Source: Knoxdaviesia capensis (lineage: Eukaryota; Ascomycota; Sordariomycetes; Microascales; Gondwanamycetaceae). From it: a DNA stretch of 64,000 nt. Each line of letters begins with the position of its first letter. The first letter of the stretch is position 1. The notes below the pieces were generated by a model that saw only the letters and a program-made list of their open reading frames with translations, was not told the origin of the DNA and did no database searches. The position numbers and the translations under genes are program-made. This document shows, one piece after another, positions 32,601 to 44,480 of this stretch. The stretch covers positions 5,280,981 through 5,344,980 of the forward strand of contig LNGK01000008.1 of the NCBI GenBank assembly GCA_001510575.1, read 5' to 3'.

Positions 32601-32956
32601 AGTATCTTAGAGCATCTTTTGTCGCTTGTGGGTGCGGTCTTATGCTTTCTTGGTGGTTGGGAAACTGGAGCTGGAAGAGCCCACTTGGGGTGTTTGAGAG
32701 AGTGCAGCTGTTGTGTGAGTTGCGATCCTCTATTCGCTACGCTTTGGTCTCGGGCTGCTCACAGACAAGCCGGATGGGAATCCTTCGATGATACACATGT
32801 ACTCATCCTTCTGTTGGTGGTAGTTTACATACTGAGGTCCGAGTAACTATCACGGCCTGGTTCTTGCCTGGCTTGCTTGTGGTACACGATCGATCACCGT
32901 CTCCTGGCATGTGAGATACCCTCGTTGTTGATTTTCACAGCGGTATGGTCCGGGAA

Positions 32957-32982
32957 GGGGGGGGGGGGGGGGGGGGGGGGGG
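32957..32982 (+). repeat. Uninterrupted run of 26 G
   Basis: It is read directly. Runs of this length can form intramolecular quadruplexes and are prone to length error in sequencing, so the exact number is uncertain. Confidence 0.9.
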
Positions 32983-35916
32983 CCGGGCTATACAGACATT
33001 TGTTCCAAGGCATGAAAGGTGATAAAATCTTCGGACACATAGGAAGGCCGTCCGTTCTAGTTTGCTGTGGCCAGCTACAAGGGGAGGCCGACATGTAGCC
33101 AGGCACTCACGGAATATCAAAAGCCCTGTTCCTGGCCCAGGCCGAGGCCTGGTTGTACGGCACAGCCAAGGGGGAGGACGAGTCGATGGGTGAAGTCGAA
33201 TTTGCCCTGCAGTATCTATCTTCCAGGTGGAGTGAGTCCCCCTGGCGATATGTGCAGGATATTACTGCAGTGATGTACAATATGCAGTTCCAAGTGTCGG
33301 GCCAATTCTTCAAAGGATGAGGCACCCGCGTCGTCGGCTTGATAATAGCCTTTTTGGTCTTCGAGTATCTGTAATGGAAAAATGCCCGATGCTCGGGAGG
33401 AGGAGGTACGTACTGTACATACAGGATAACTCTTCTTTCGTCGTATGAGGAGTGCATGCATGGAAGACCTGAAAGTCCAGCTGACAGTTCGTATAGGCTC
33501 GTTATGTTCCGCTACTGTTTCCACCGCATTGCAACTCTGAGTCGAGCACGTGGGCTGAGAGCTGAGTCGCCAATTCTAGTTCGTCCAGAGACTATCACCA
33601 CTTGTATGGCCGAGTACTACCATATCGTGTCCATCCGGTAGACAAGTCTGTTCGTAGGGGACAACACATCTCTTCCACGACGTACGCTGCAACAACACCG
33701 CTCCCGCAATACTACTGCAGATTGAGTGGTGTCATTCCACAGACACCGCAACTGCAACTGGTCCGTCCGCAATCTATTGGCTCTCCTCTCCGGTCCCCTC
33801 CCACTCAGAACCCGTTCCATAGTTTCGAGAACGAAACCCGAACATTCAGACCACCATATTTATCTGATGGCGGTATGACGGTGTGAGAAATGACGAAAAG
33901 CGGGCGTGTTTGCACCTGAGGCCACCAGCAAAAGAAAAAGAAAAAGGGGGAACACGGGCGCACACAGAGAAAGAAAAAAGATCCTTCCACCACACGCGCA
34001 AGTCCGATGCTGCACTACACCGGGAAAAGACTAGAAGGGTGCAATGGAAGAAACGAACAGATGGATGGATATATTACGACGTGGAGTGCGTGGATGGGCC
34101 CGCGAGTGGTCGGAGTGGGACGAGGTGGCGACCTTTCTTTCCATTCTGAGGTGGAAGAATGGATTTTCTGTCAGGATGTTCGTGATTTCAAATAATAGTT
34201 GACGCTGAGGCCAACGACCGGCCTGAAAGGAAGAAAATTTGCGAGCAAAGCAGCACGAAATGCGTTTTGTCGCCGTCCTTGTGATAGCGGCCGGATCAAG
34301 CTTTATTTTATTTTCTTATTTTATTTCTTTTTTTCCCCCTCCCGTTCCTGTCCGCCCGCCCTTGTGTGTCTGTGTGTCCTTTTCAATGTTCTTCTGGGGC
34401 AGACAACGCACAGCACTTACGTATCTGTCCTGCACGTCCTGTACGTCCGTAGGTGTGATGGTACATGTGTAAGTTAGTCCCCGGCGGCCTTCGTTCGGGC
34501 TCGCCGGGCGCCTGGGCTTGGATCCCAACGAGGCCGTGCTCGCGGTGGCCTGTGTGAAGTGAGAGTGCGCGTAGGTAACAGTGCGCAGAGGCTGGGAGGC
34601 AAGAAGATGAGGAATTAAACAAAGTTCAAACGTGCACCGAAGAGGAAAAGAACACTTTTGAGAAATCTCTTTCTGGTCACGCAAGGTTGAGAGACAAACT
34701 ACGTGGACGCCGCCGCTAGAATATGCTGCGTTGGAATGCGTCGGCATGGCAAGAAACCTTTTCCAGGCGGGTTTTGCTTCGCTGGAGGATTATCTTGGGC
34801 GTGGGAAACGCCGCCGGCCGGCAGGATTTACTGAGATGCATGTCACAGGGCAGGATTCGGGGGGCAAGTCATGCAAGGCAGAATGCAACGGGAGAGCGGC
34901 GAAAGGCCACAGTTGGAGCGAAAGTCCGTCCTTCCCACCGCCTAACGGCCAGCTGGAGATAATTTGTGTCCCGTAGGGTTGAACCCACGACTCCAACAAC
35001 CACTGCTCACCACCTGAAAGAAACGCTCTTCCAGGCCATTACCCCTCTCATGCCGATCACCGCCGCACCTGCATATTTCCTGTCGATCAGCAACTGAAGA
35101 ACAAGAAAGCAAAGAAAGAAAAAAAGAAAAAAAAACTTCTGCACTACTGTGGGCTACACGTACCTGACAGTAGCTAGTACCGTGTAAGCGTCGTGGCGGT
35201 CTTTTGTGTTTGCTCCATTCCGTGGCTTCAAACGACAAACTAAAACGGCCGTATGCGGAAAGGGCTGACATTTAATAAGGAACAATATATATTGTAGCAG
35301 AGGGAGGCAGTTGCTCTCTTTAGATATTGGATATTGAATGAGATACAGTATATGCATCCTATTAACATCAGTGCTGTAAGTGGATGTGCCTACTGTATCC
35401 GTTGAAATGTTTTAGGACGATCACAACTCCCTAGGTTCCTGGATCGGGAAAGACAACCAGGTTAGAGAAAAAGAAACGATAGCTCGAAACCGTTCCATCC
35501 GCCCGCCGACGGCGTCTAACGAGGGCGCTAGACCATCCGGTGGTGGTGTTTTTCAGCTATCCTTGAGACCTCTAGACCATCCCAACCGGGACTTAGACCG
35601 ATCGAAACAGGTCTAAATCGGTGTCTCGTGCGTGGAATATAGTATTTCTCATGAACGAACAAAAAGAAAACAAAAAGCCAAAAAAACCCCCCGAAAATCA
35701 AAGTAATATATCTCTGCGTGGCGATTTGCTCCTCATACACTAGAGGGAGAGTAACACAAAGAAAATGAGAGAAGGAGATGATCGCCGAGGGGCGTTGATT
35801 GACAACCCACACCCCCCTCGCATCCAAGTTGATGAACTAACAAGGCACCTACGGGAAGAGGAAGACAGAAGAGGAGTCGGAAAGCGGCTGCTTGGCTAGG
35901 CTCATCCTCTTTTTGC

Positions 35917-35939
35917 TGGTGGTGGTGGTGGTGGTGGTG
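35917..35939 (+). repeat. (TGG)n microsatellite
   Basis: About 7.5 perfect TGG units lie in non-coding sequence of the gene desert. Confidence 0.9.
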
Positions 35940-38322
35940 CTCAGCCCTTTCTCAGCTCGGTAGGGATGGGCGGATGAGGGCGCGGTTGTCTTTTGTGTCT
36001 AGCCCACGGAGTTAACTCTGCCGGAAAGCTTGGTGTGAGTGGCTAGAATGATAGGATTGCTTCCTCCGGGGGCTTGCTGCTATCTGGCGAGCAAGAAGAC
36101 CTCCTGATATGCATTCTGTTAATCCTGATGTATGACTGATTTGCAGCCACTCCCCGTAAGCGAGAAGACCGGCATTCGATGCGCAGATGGTTTTCCAACC
36201 GTCGTGTTAAAGACCTTGGAGGGATGGACATGTTCACAACCATCCATCTCATCCCGAATTAAACGACGGCTTGCTTCTCCGTGGCTTTCTGCTCCATGAT
36301 GGCTAGAGGAACAAACGGCCAAAGCAACGATCACGCTGTCAACCCGGGATCATCCACATCCGTCCCTAGTCAGGGTTTGGAGATGGAGAGAGAGTCAAAG
36401 CAACCGACAACCGAGAGATAAAAACGCTACGCCGAGTCAGATGAGGAGTAAAAAGACGAGACTGGGTCTCGATAGACGGTCACCAGCCGACTCCTTTAAA
36501 GGTGTATCGTCTGTAACAGGAACAAGATACCAAGTTAATCTTTTTCTCCAAACACCCGATTGGAACTGCAAATATACTGTTCCCACCCACCCCGTTTGAT
36601 CCAGCCTGGGACCACTCTTTTCCTCTTTTACTATCTTGTGCCAGGGTTCAGGGTTCACCGGTGAGGGAGAAAGGAGGGACAAAAGAGGGAGAAAAGAGGA
36701 AAAAGCATCACAGGAGACAAGAACACAGAGGCGTCCGTCATTCAGCGGGATCCATCAGGGAGTGAAAAATGGAGAAGGAGGAACACGATGGCCCACCCAC
36801 ACGTTAAGTTGGAGCAAAAAGGAGGATATGATTCCTGAATAGAGAGACTCCTACAGATGTACTACTTCACTAACTACTGTAGGCAAGGTCCTCGTTATGG
36901 AAAAAGGCCCCAAGGAATTCGGTCTGGGCCTGAATTTATGCAAGTGGGCTCTTGATGTGCGGCATGCAAATTTCTTTATACTACACATTGATTGTATTAG
37001 TGTGAAGCCGTCCGTTAGAACGTGCGGCCACGCTGCTCCATCAGCACAACAACGAGATTTGCCGTACCATGGTTCAGTGAACACTGGATTCAGGAACACG
37101 TCCAACACCGATGGAGAAGGAGGGGACAGGAGGAGCAAAAAAAGGAGGGTGAAGTGAGCCCTGTCCTCCACACCGGTCTGGATTGATTTTCCACATGCAG
37201 AGCTGCATGGCCCTTAGATTAATCCGATATTAAAGATTTGGATTCAACGAGAGGGGTTGGAAATCGTCAACGTGGGAGGAAGGGAATAAATAAGTGAGAG
37301 GAAAAGAGAACAGAGTAAATTCTGCGGCGTAGCGGGCGGGATAACGGGAAGCTAGAAGCCGGGGGGGCGGGGAGGAGAAAGCATGATCAACGAGACAAGA
37401 GGCTCACACATATACGAGTAGAGCAGAGCACTTTACGATACGTCAAAATCTGACCCTTGGTAGATACAGACATGAAATCAGAACTGTTTCGGAGGTTCTT
37501 TCGCCGGACGAACGAAGCGAAGCACGAGGACCTCCGACTGATATATGTACAGTACACTATGTACAGTATGCAGAGACCGGAAGATACCGGCGTTGACGAA
37601 GGGGCTGTAAGTGAGGACGGTACCTACCTTCTTAGGTATCGGCATGATCCAGAGCACTTAAGCTCAAGATACCCGTCGCCCGCTCGCTTCACTATCGGCC
37701 ATGCTTCGGTGGCTTGCCACGCATGAACCACAAGTAAGTGCATTTCCTCCTAACGACGGCTGTGGCCCGTCTCGCTCCCAAGTCAAACGGAGTTTCTCTC
37801 CCTCTCTCTCTCCACAGCGGACCAGAACAACAGATGCACTACATGCACTTATCTTCTGCACGCAAAAGCAGGGAGCCCACTCTATTGAGCCAGAGTAGAC
37901 AAAAACGGAAACACATACATGTCCCACCACCCCTGAATGAGAACCAGAAAAAAAAAAAGAGACACATAGAAAAGAGACAAGCCGAGCCGACGACTGATGC
38001 AACGTGGAAAATGCGGTGAAGAATTTGATTGAACGTGGGCCGGCAACGGAGCCGAATGAGACAACAGAAGGGATCAAAGAGGAACAAAAAAGAGGAGGGG
38101 GATGCCGATTTCATGATGGGTGGCTATCGCACAGACAGGCTTGCTTGGTGGTTTGTGGTGGGAAGCGAAGCCCGCAGAAGGCTTCAAGCGAGGTGTATTG
38201 TCCTGGCCTCATCGTACGTCCTGCCTGTTGTCCAGGGTTCAGTCTGGTACACACCCTCTTTCTTCTCGTCTGGGAATACGTGCGATATTACCGGCCGGCT
38301 GGGAAACGGCGAGCTTCTTCAT

Positions 38323-38344
38323 ATCGCCATCGCCATCGCCATCG
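38323..38344 (+). repeat. (ATCGCC)n hexanucleotide repeat
   Basis: Three full units plus a partial one are present, in non-coding sequence. Any open frame across it appears fortuitous. Confidence 0.8.
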
Positions 38345-39023
38345 TTGTCGTCACCCGCACACGGATATAGCGACTTTCTGCGGCCGCACAAAGGAAGAGA
38401 TCGCAAGGACGCAAACAAACCGCAATGGTGTGTATATTTCTTTTTGCATTCTTCTTCTCTATTGCTGCCGGCGCGCCGTGCGCGCGCTCTGACGGTCTTT
38501 CGACCAAATACCTACCGGAAATCCATCTGCATCTGTGCGGGCAAACACCTCTCGGATGATGGAGTACAGTACAGGACATAATACACCACGGACCCCTTTT
38601 TGGCTCTCCGTTATATTTGCTTGCCTATGGAATTTCGGTTGTTCGTGACCAACCACCCAAGAAATGAAGCCAAAAATAATGAAATAACCAAAACATTCCA
38701 AGACCCAAACCAACGATGACCTGCCTGCTTGTGTCTGTTGCGGCCTCTTTCGGCGCAGGTACCCGGTACGCAACTGCAGATAGCTAGTGCGGTGCAATGG
38801 TAAGGTAGCATATACGAACGAGCTAGTGAGAAACTCCAGATCGGGTGGGACGATTTCTCTCCCACCTACAGGTCTTCCTCCGATATAACAGATATGTAGG
38901 AGATGTGAAAGACTTGTTGTGGGAGGTGCGGTTCGTACCAGCACAACGTTCTTTACCGCTGAAGATGTGGTGTGGCTTTGTGCAGGAGGAACCAGGCAAA
39001 CAGAAGCAAACACATCATGCTCT

Positions 39024-39048
39024 GGCGGGCGGGCGGGCGGGCGGGCGG
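39024..39048 (+). repeat. (GCGG)n tetranucleotide repeat
   Basis: About six GC-rich units with regular GGG triplets are present, again capable of quadruplex formation. It lies in the gene desert. Confidence 0.9.
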
Positions 39049-40624
39049 CTGCTTCTTCTTTTTGATGTGAGCTGTCACTTGCATTCCGGAATCTGGCCAC
39101 ATTAGTGGGAAAAGGACCGCACTTGACTCTCTATAGCTGGGACGTAGCCACCGGCGGTCGGTTGCGAGGAACTCCCGACTCAGAAGCGACGAGAAAGTGA
39201 TGCTCCGGCTAGCTGGCGAGTATCGCGGTCTTGTAAGTTTGTGCATACAGGCAGGACCCGGCTTCAATTTGCACGGGTTGCACCTGCTGCGAAGTTGAGG
39301 TATGCAGTCAAACAAGACGGTATAAGAGGATCCCGTTCCGTATTCCTCCCCCGCCCGGTTCTCTCGGACGGTTATCACTCACCATACTCACTCCTCTCCT
39401 GCCATTCTTCGGCCTTGACCCCATAACCTCACCGTATATGGAACAAGAGACACACTGCAAACCAGACAACATAAAAGACAACCCGACACTCTTGCTCCCC
39501 ACACACCCCTATTTCGCCCCCCCAAAATCCTTCCCACCCCCCCTCGCCGCCTCTTGCTCGGGGCGTTTCCCCGTTTTAGTTTATTCTCCCCTACCTAGGA
39601 TCTTCGCGAAGAAAAAAAGAACAACTGTCGTTCTACGGTACAGCTTTCTTGACTTTAACTCCTGCCACGTACCACTGCCACCACCGCACCGCCTCTAGGG
39701 TACCTCTCTCCTTCATGCTCCCCCCTCCCCCGCCCGCCAATCTCCCGTTATCTGGCTCATATTAAAATGCAATATCATGTTTTGATATGGGGGGCTTTCC
39801 CGGCCTATGGTACTCGAATCTCAGGGTATAGAATGGCTGGAGTATACAGTAGATACGATCACCCGAACTTATTCGTTCTCGGTATTCTGCTTTCCTTACA
39901 GCCAACGCATATCTTCATCTTTGAGCTCGATATCCGGATTTGATGGTTTTCTGCACTTCGGATGCGATTCTTATGCTATTTCTGACTGGTGTTTGTAGGT
40001 TGGATATTCCCGGACTGTACAGTATCCATGCTGTTGACAGTCTTGACACAGTACTCCGTCAGGACACATCATCATCCCTCTCTGTGCGCCTGTTACTCAG
40101 TAAAATAAGTAAACATTCACCCCCGGGACACTGCAGATTAACGGATACCTACAGGGCTCCAGACACCTCTAGGGTCCCCATCCCCCTCTCTTTTCCCTCT
40201 TTCAACCCCCCCGGCCAATGCCATGGAACAGTAATTTCGCAAAGGAAACACAAGTGGCATGGTCGTGGTCCCTGCACCGTACAGTACTGTACAGTATTTG
40301 CTCGTTTTCTTCTTCTCCATGCTCCATGTTGTTGATTGACATTGCGCACTTCGCTTCGTCTCCTTGAACATGAATATTCTCGCCTCCCCTACCTCCTTCT
40401 CTTTCCCGTGGTACCGCTTCATCTCAATGCCGCAGGCCCCGCTGGCCTGTAAAGGAGAAAAAAGAAAGAAAGAAAGAAGAAAACACACCTGGGTTACGAG
40501 ACTCCCCATCGTAATGAATGTCTTTTGCCTTGATTGAACCCTCTGAGAAAGTGCAACACTGGAGATTGACAAGTTACAAACCACCTGGAAAGAATCCTCC
40601 CTCTCGCCCTCATCTTGGCCAGCA

Positions 40625-40627
<3 letters not shown>

Positions 40628-40663
<36 letters not shown>
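40628..40663 (+). repeat. (CA)18 microsatellite
   Basis: Thirty-six bases of perfect CA repeat lie about 1.17 kb upstream of the PH-like gene start, at the left border of its pyrimidine-rich leader region. It is a likely polymorphic marker. Confidence 0.97.
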
Positions 40664-40665
<2 letters not shown>

Positions 40666-41831
40666 GCATCTGAAGTACTCGTAAAGACATTATTATATTA
40701 TGTCCTTGCTGTACTGTTCTGTCCTTCTCGTTGCTGCATAGATAAACAGCTCCGCCCTCTCTACTCACAATCTTCTCTGACTTATCGTGATCCCGGCCCT
40801 CTATATCGTCCTCCGATCATCCATCCACACTTAATTTTCACACATGCACCTTTTTTCCCTCTCGCTCGCTCTTTCCTTCTAGTCTCTCAACCTAGAAGTT
40901 CCTTCCTTGCTCCCGGTCTAGTCCAGTCCCTTCCCTGTCGTTCTCTGTTATATGGAGTTTCTTCTTCCTGCATTCCATTGATATGGTGGTGTCTTCATCC
41001 ATCATCTCCTCTCTCTCTTCTTTTCTTCTCTTCTTGTGTATTTCCTCTCTCCACCATATATCGTGTTCTCCACGAATGCCAGTCTCTACCTCACTTCTTC
41101 TTATTCCCACTCTGTAAATCGGAACTCTATCGGCTTCCTGACATCGCCACACCGACCCAAGTCTCCCCACCCAGAAATCCGCTCTTGTTTCCACTCCTCC
41201 TTGGCCGCCAATCTGTGAATCTCGGATTTTCTGTCCTCGGCCTGCGATTTTGCTGCCTTGATACTGTGTTTTTAGTCGTCTCCGGTCCTCTCCTTATACC
41301 GAACCGCGCCCGCTTGCAACCGCTTCGCCTCTGGCCATTCTCCTTCTCTTCCTTCCTGCGCAATTGCCTGTAAGGGATTGAGGTCTTGACTGCCTCCACC
41401 GACGACCACTCGTTCAATCACCATCTTCGCCTCGACCAGCCTCTTTTTGTTTCTTTTTTGTGTGTGTTTGACCGCCCTGTGCTTCAACTCCAGCATCTGC
41501 TCTTGTCATTCGCCCTCTCCTGGCATTTCTCTTCACCCATGCTTGAAGATCTGGCCCAGTGATTTTCTTTTGTCTCACCCTCTCTCACCATCGCCTTTTT
41601 TTCTTTCTTTGGCTGGATCTGTTGGCTATTTGATTGTATGGTTGTGATTTCCTCTTCCCTAGTTCGTCTCTATGACTGCCGTCTTTTTGGATATGGGAGT
41701 GTAGTGGTTGGAGAGTCTATTTTCCTTTCCGTCTTTTTATTTCCTTTCCTCTCCTGACTACATCTTGTCTCTACCGCCATCGCCCTCTTTTTCTCTCACT
41801 TTCCCGGCCCGACATCATATAGACGGACCTC
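40664..41831 (+). promoter_or_regulatory. Pyrimidine-rich promoter and leader of the PH-like gene
   Basis: About 1.1 kb of very T/C-rich plus-strand sequence precedes the ATG. The many open frames (for example 40615-41373) are Ser/Leu/Phe/Pro-rich, as expected from a CT-rich strand, and do not look like proteins. It probably includes a long 5' UTR with upstream ATGs that could restrain translation. Confidence 0.5.
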
Positions 41832-44480
41832 ATGACTTCCTTCTTCGACCAATCCCCTCTGGAAGCCATGGAAGGCGTCCTGCTGGTCCCTCCCGATAGG
41901 GGCCAGATTCTTGGCCGTGCCGTTTGGAAGGTAAACAATGCGATCACTTGTATATGGGATGTCGTGGGCACGTCTAACAGTTTAACCCTTCGTTCTAGCC
42001 ACGATATGTCGTTGTAAACAAGCCGGAAGTTCGCGATCATCGCCGAGAGAATCACCAGTCGACTCAAAGTCTGGCAGGAAGCCACGCTGCCTTGTCCCGC
42101 CCTAACACTATGACACACACTCCAGCAGGAAGACCGCCTTCTGGAGAGTATATTGTGTCAATCTTCAAGACTCGGGTACGTCGTTTTGCCATTTCCACAC
42201 TTTTATGGCTGCATCGGGGCCTTCGATATTTTCTCCGCCATGTTCCACCATCATCGTCTTATCTAACAACGAGTGTCCCTTCCACAGAACGAGTCTGAGA
42301 CCATTCTTCAATTTTCGACAAACAGCATCACCGACTGCCAGGTTCAGATGATTGCCCATCGAAAACAGGGCCCGGTTCTGCCAACTCTTGTCGTCACCGT
42401 TCTGGACCGAGAACGGAAGCGCCGATCAAGCCGCGCTGCCGGATTTATGCCCGGATCATCGGCCCTAAAGGCTGCGACCGCTTCTGAGCAACAGCAACCG
42501 ATGGCTACGGCCTTCTGGTTCCGAACCCCAACCGGCGACCATGAAGGCCCAAGTCTACAAGACTGGTGCAGATATCTCACTTCAAAGAGGCCCTCTATGT
42601 TCCCTGAAAGTCCTCTATCCCCGATTTTCACCAACCCATTCGCCACATCCACCTCTTCCAACGGCAACTATGGCACACCCACCTCCAACCGAACTCGCGA
42701 GATGTACGATATCATCCCTCGTCCGTCGAGTAGCAACAACGTCTATAGCCCGCACCGATCCCAGATCCAGCACCGTGGCTCCAACAACACTCAGTCCAGC
42801 AAGGATCGTCCTGTGACATATAGCTCCGAGTCTACCAGCCTTCGGTCCAAACGGAGCGACATTTCATCCCCCTCGAGTGCCATTGCACCCCATGCGCCGT
42901 TCAACAACAACGCGATGCATACTTCTCATGGAGCCCCCCCTGTTCCCTCAGACATACCGTCTCCGGCCACAACTCTGGATGATGACTACACTGGTGAGCT
43001 TATTGAAGGGTGGACCCTGGCTCAGGGCAGAGCGTCTGCAGTTACATCCCCCATCAAGCCCAATGCCCCTATCGCCGGCCTGCCAAGGGAAAGCCTCGAT
43101 TATCCTTCGGTCGGACCAACTGGTGCCTTCACTGCGGAAACCGCGGGATCTCCGCCTGGTCCCCGGGAGACTATTCTTGACCGTGCTTTCCAGCTACGGT
43201 GCATTCCCGGTATGGAGGAATCTTCGCCGATTCCTGGAGAGGACAAGCTTAGCTCCTTAGCTAGATTTGACGCCCTCATGCGTGAGGCCGAGCAACGCCG
43301 GCTGAAGCGCATCGCAGATTTGGCCATAAGCCAGGCCACGGATAAGCCCCGATCTCAGTCGTACTCTGCAGCATCCGGCCCACAGGATTCTGTTTCCAAC
43401 TCGCGCAAGTCCTCTACCCACCATTCCCGCCGCGATAGTGATTCGTATGAATCATCAGATGAGGATGATGGCGATATTTCCGATGAGGACGAAGGCGGTA
43501 CTGGCAATAACACTGCTGAACACAGTGACAATGATGCCGATATTGGCGGATCCGAGTACCTGAAGGCCCAGCTCCAGAAGCGCCGCCCGCGACCGGCTAC
43601 GTTCCACTTCCGTCAAAGCAGCGCCAACCGACGACAGACTTTGATGCCGTCGTCGACGCAGCGACCTTTGGACTATATTCCGACCCGGGAGGATTCCGTC
43701 TCCCAGTCCCCTCACCTTCAGTCCACTTCGGCATCGCAGACGTCACCGTACCCTCGGGACTACATCCCATCTCCTCTTGCCATGTCACCGCCGCCCATCC
43801 CTCCCCGGTCCCCGCCGGCAACGTCTTACTACTACCAACCTCCCGCCAGCACTCCTCCGTTCCGGCCTCAGACTGCCAATTCCAGAAAGAGACCGAGCTT
43901 AACCCAGCGGACCAACAGCCAGCCTTTTCTCCAACCACTGGTCTCCCAGCGCCAAAGCGATGGAACCCCTATCTCCAGCCCTCTTTCTGCTACTCCACGC
44001 AAGCTTTCTTCGTCGTCGAGCCTTCTCGATTCCTCCCCGCTTAAGGGGTTCCGTGCCCGATCGTCTACCGTGACCACCGACAAGTCCTCTCCGTTCAGCG
44101 GCAACCCTGAGGGCACTGTTCCCCCTATGCCGCAGTCAGTGTATGGACAGCAGCCTGTATTCCAGGATCCGTGGTCGACACCGACAGCCGAGAAACGACG
44201 ATCGGGCTCTTTCAGGCATACCAACCTTGCAGAGCTCGCGAAGCGCTTGTCCAGCACCAGTAGTCTGCTTCTCCTTCAGACCAACACCAGCACCGGCGAC
44301 CGGAGCAGCAATACCAGCAGCGAGGTTGACCTGACAAATCCCAGCCCTCTTCGGGCCGGTTTGCCAACACGGTCGACATTCCCGCAGGCCGAATCGGACA
44401 AGGCTGATTCCAAGAAGTGCTCCGGCTTCCGGCCGAATGTCGGAGCTGGAGCGCTTCGGGTTGACGGAACGTTCATTTAA
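41832..44480 (+). CDS. Fungal-specific PH-like domain protein with long disordered region
   Basis: Three exons, 41832-41930, 41999-42175 and 42288-44480, give 822 residues. The junctions are canonical (GTAAAC...TCTAG and GTACGT...CACAG) and all phase 0. The N-terminal about 145 residues look like a pleckstrin-homology fold: strand-like LEAMEGVLLVPPDRGQILGRAVWK, PRYVVVNK, SGEYIVSIFKTRN, ETILQFSTNSITDCQVQMI and PTLVVTVLDRERKRR. From about 200 onward the protein is Ser/Pro/Thr-rich and probably disordered. It contains an acidic tract (SSDEDDGDISDEDEGG), a basic helix-like segment (MREAEQRRLKRIADLAI), and many PPxPPR-type proline stretches that could bind SH3 domains. A role at membranes, polarity sites or signalling scaffolds is inferred. 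I do not recognise a named orthologue. Confidence 0.75.

Larger units (their letters stand above)
30228..40620. other. Gene desert, about 10.4 kb
   Basis: Between the deaminase-like gene (-) and the PH-like gene (+) there is no ORF with a recognisable domain, no clear exon chain and no RNA gene I can identify. The longest ORF (minus 38459-39100, 213 codons) has chance-like composition. The stretch is rich in simple repeats (32957-32982, 35917-35939, 38323-38344, 39024-39048) and in TACTGTA/TACAGTA words. A 20-bp inverted telobox at 30757-30776 probably belongs to the deaminase promoter. The rest could hold long non-coding RNA, decayed mobile DNA or genes too divergent to see. Confidence 0.45.

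Noticed and set aside
34950..35020. tRNA-like signature on the minus strand (a B-box-like gggttcaaccc and a D-arm-like tgagcagtgg)
   Set aside because: The two boxes are only about 14 nt apart, the T-stem does not pair, and no acceptor stem closes, so it is not a functional tRNA.
38459..39100. 213-codon minus-strand ORF in the gene desert
   Set aside because: Its start contains the translated GCGG repeat (ARPPARPP) and the remainder has no recognisable feature, so I did not call it a gene.
40615..41373. 252-codon plus-strand ORF upstream of the PH-like gene
   Set aside because: It runs through the CA repeat and CT-rich leader. The Ser/Leu/Phe/Pro-rich composition follows from base content rather than coding selection.
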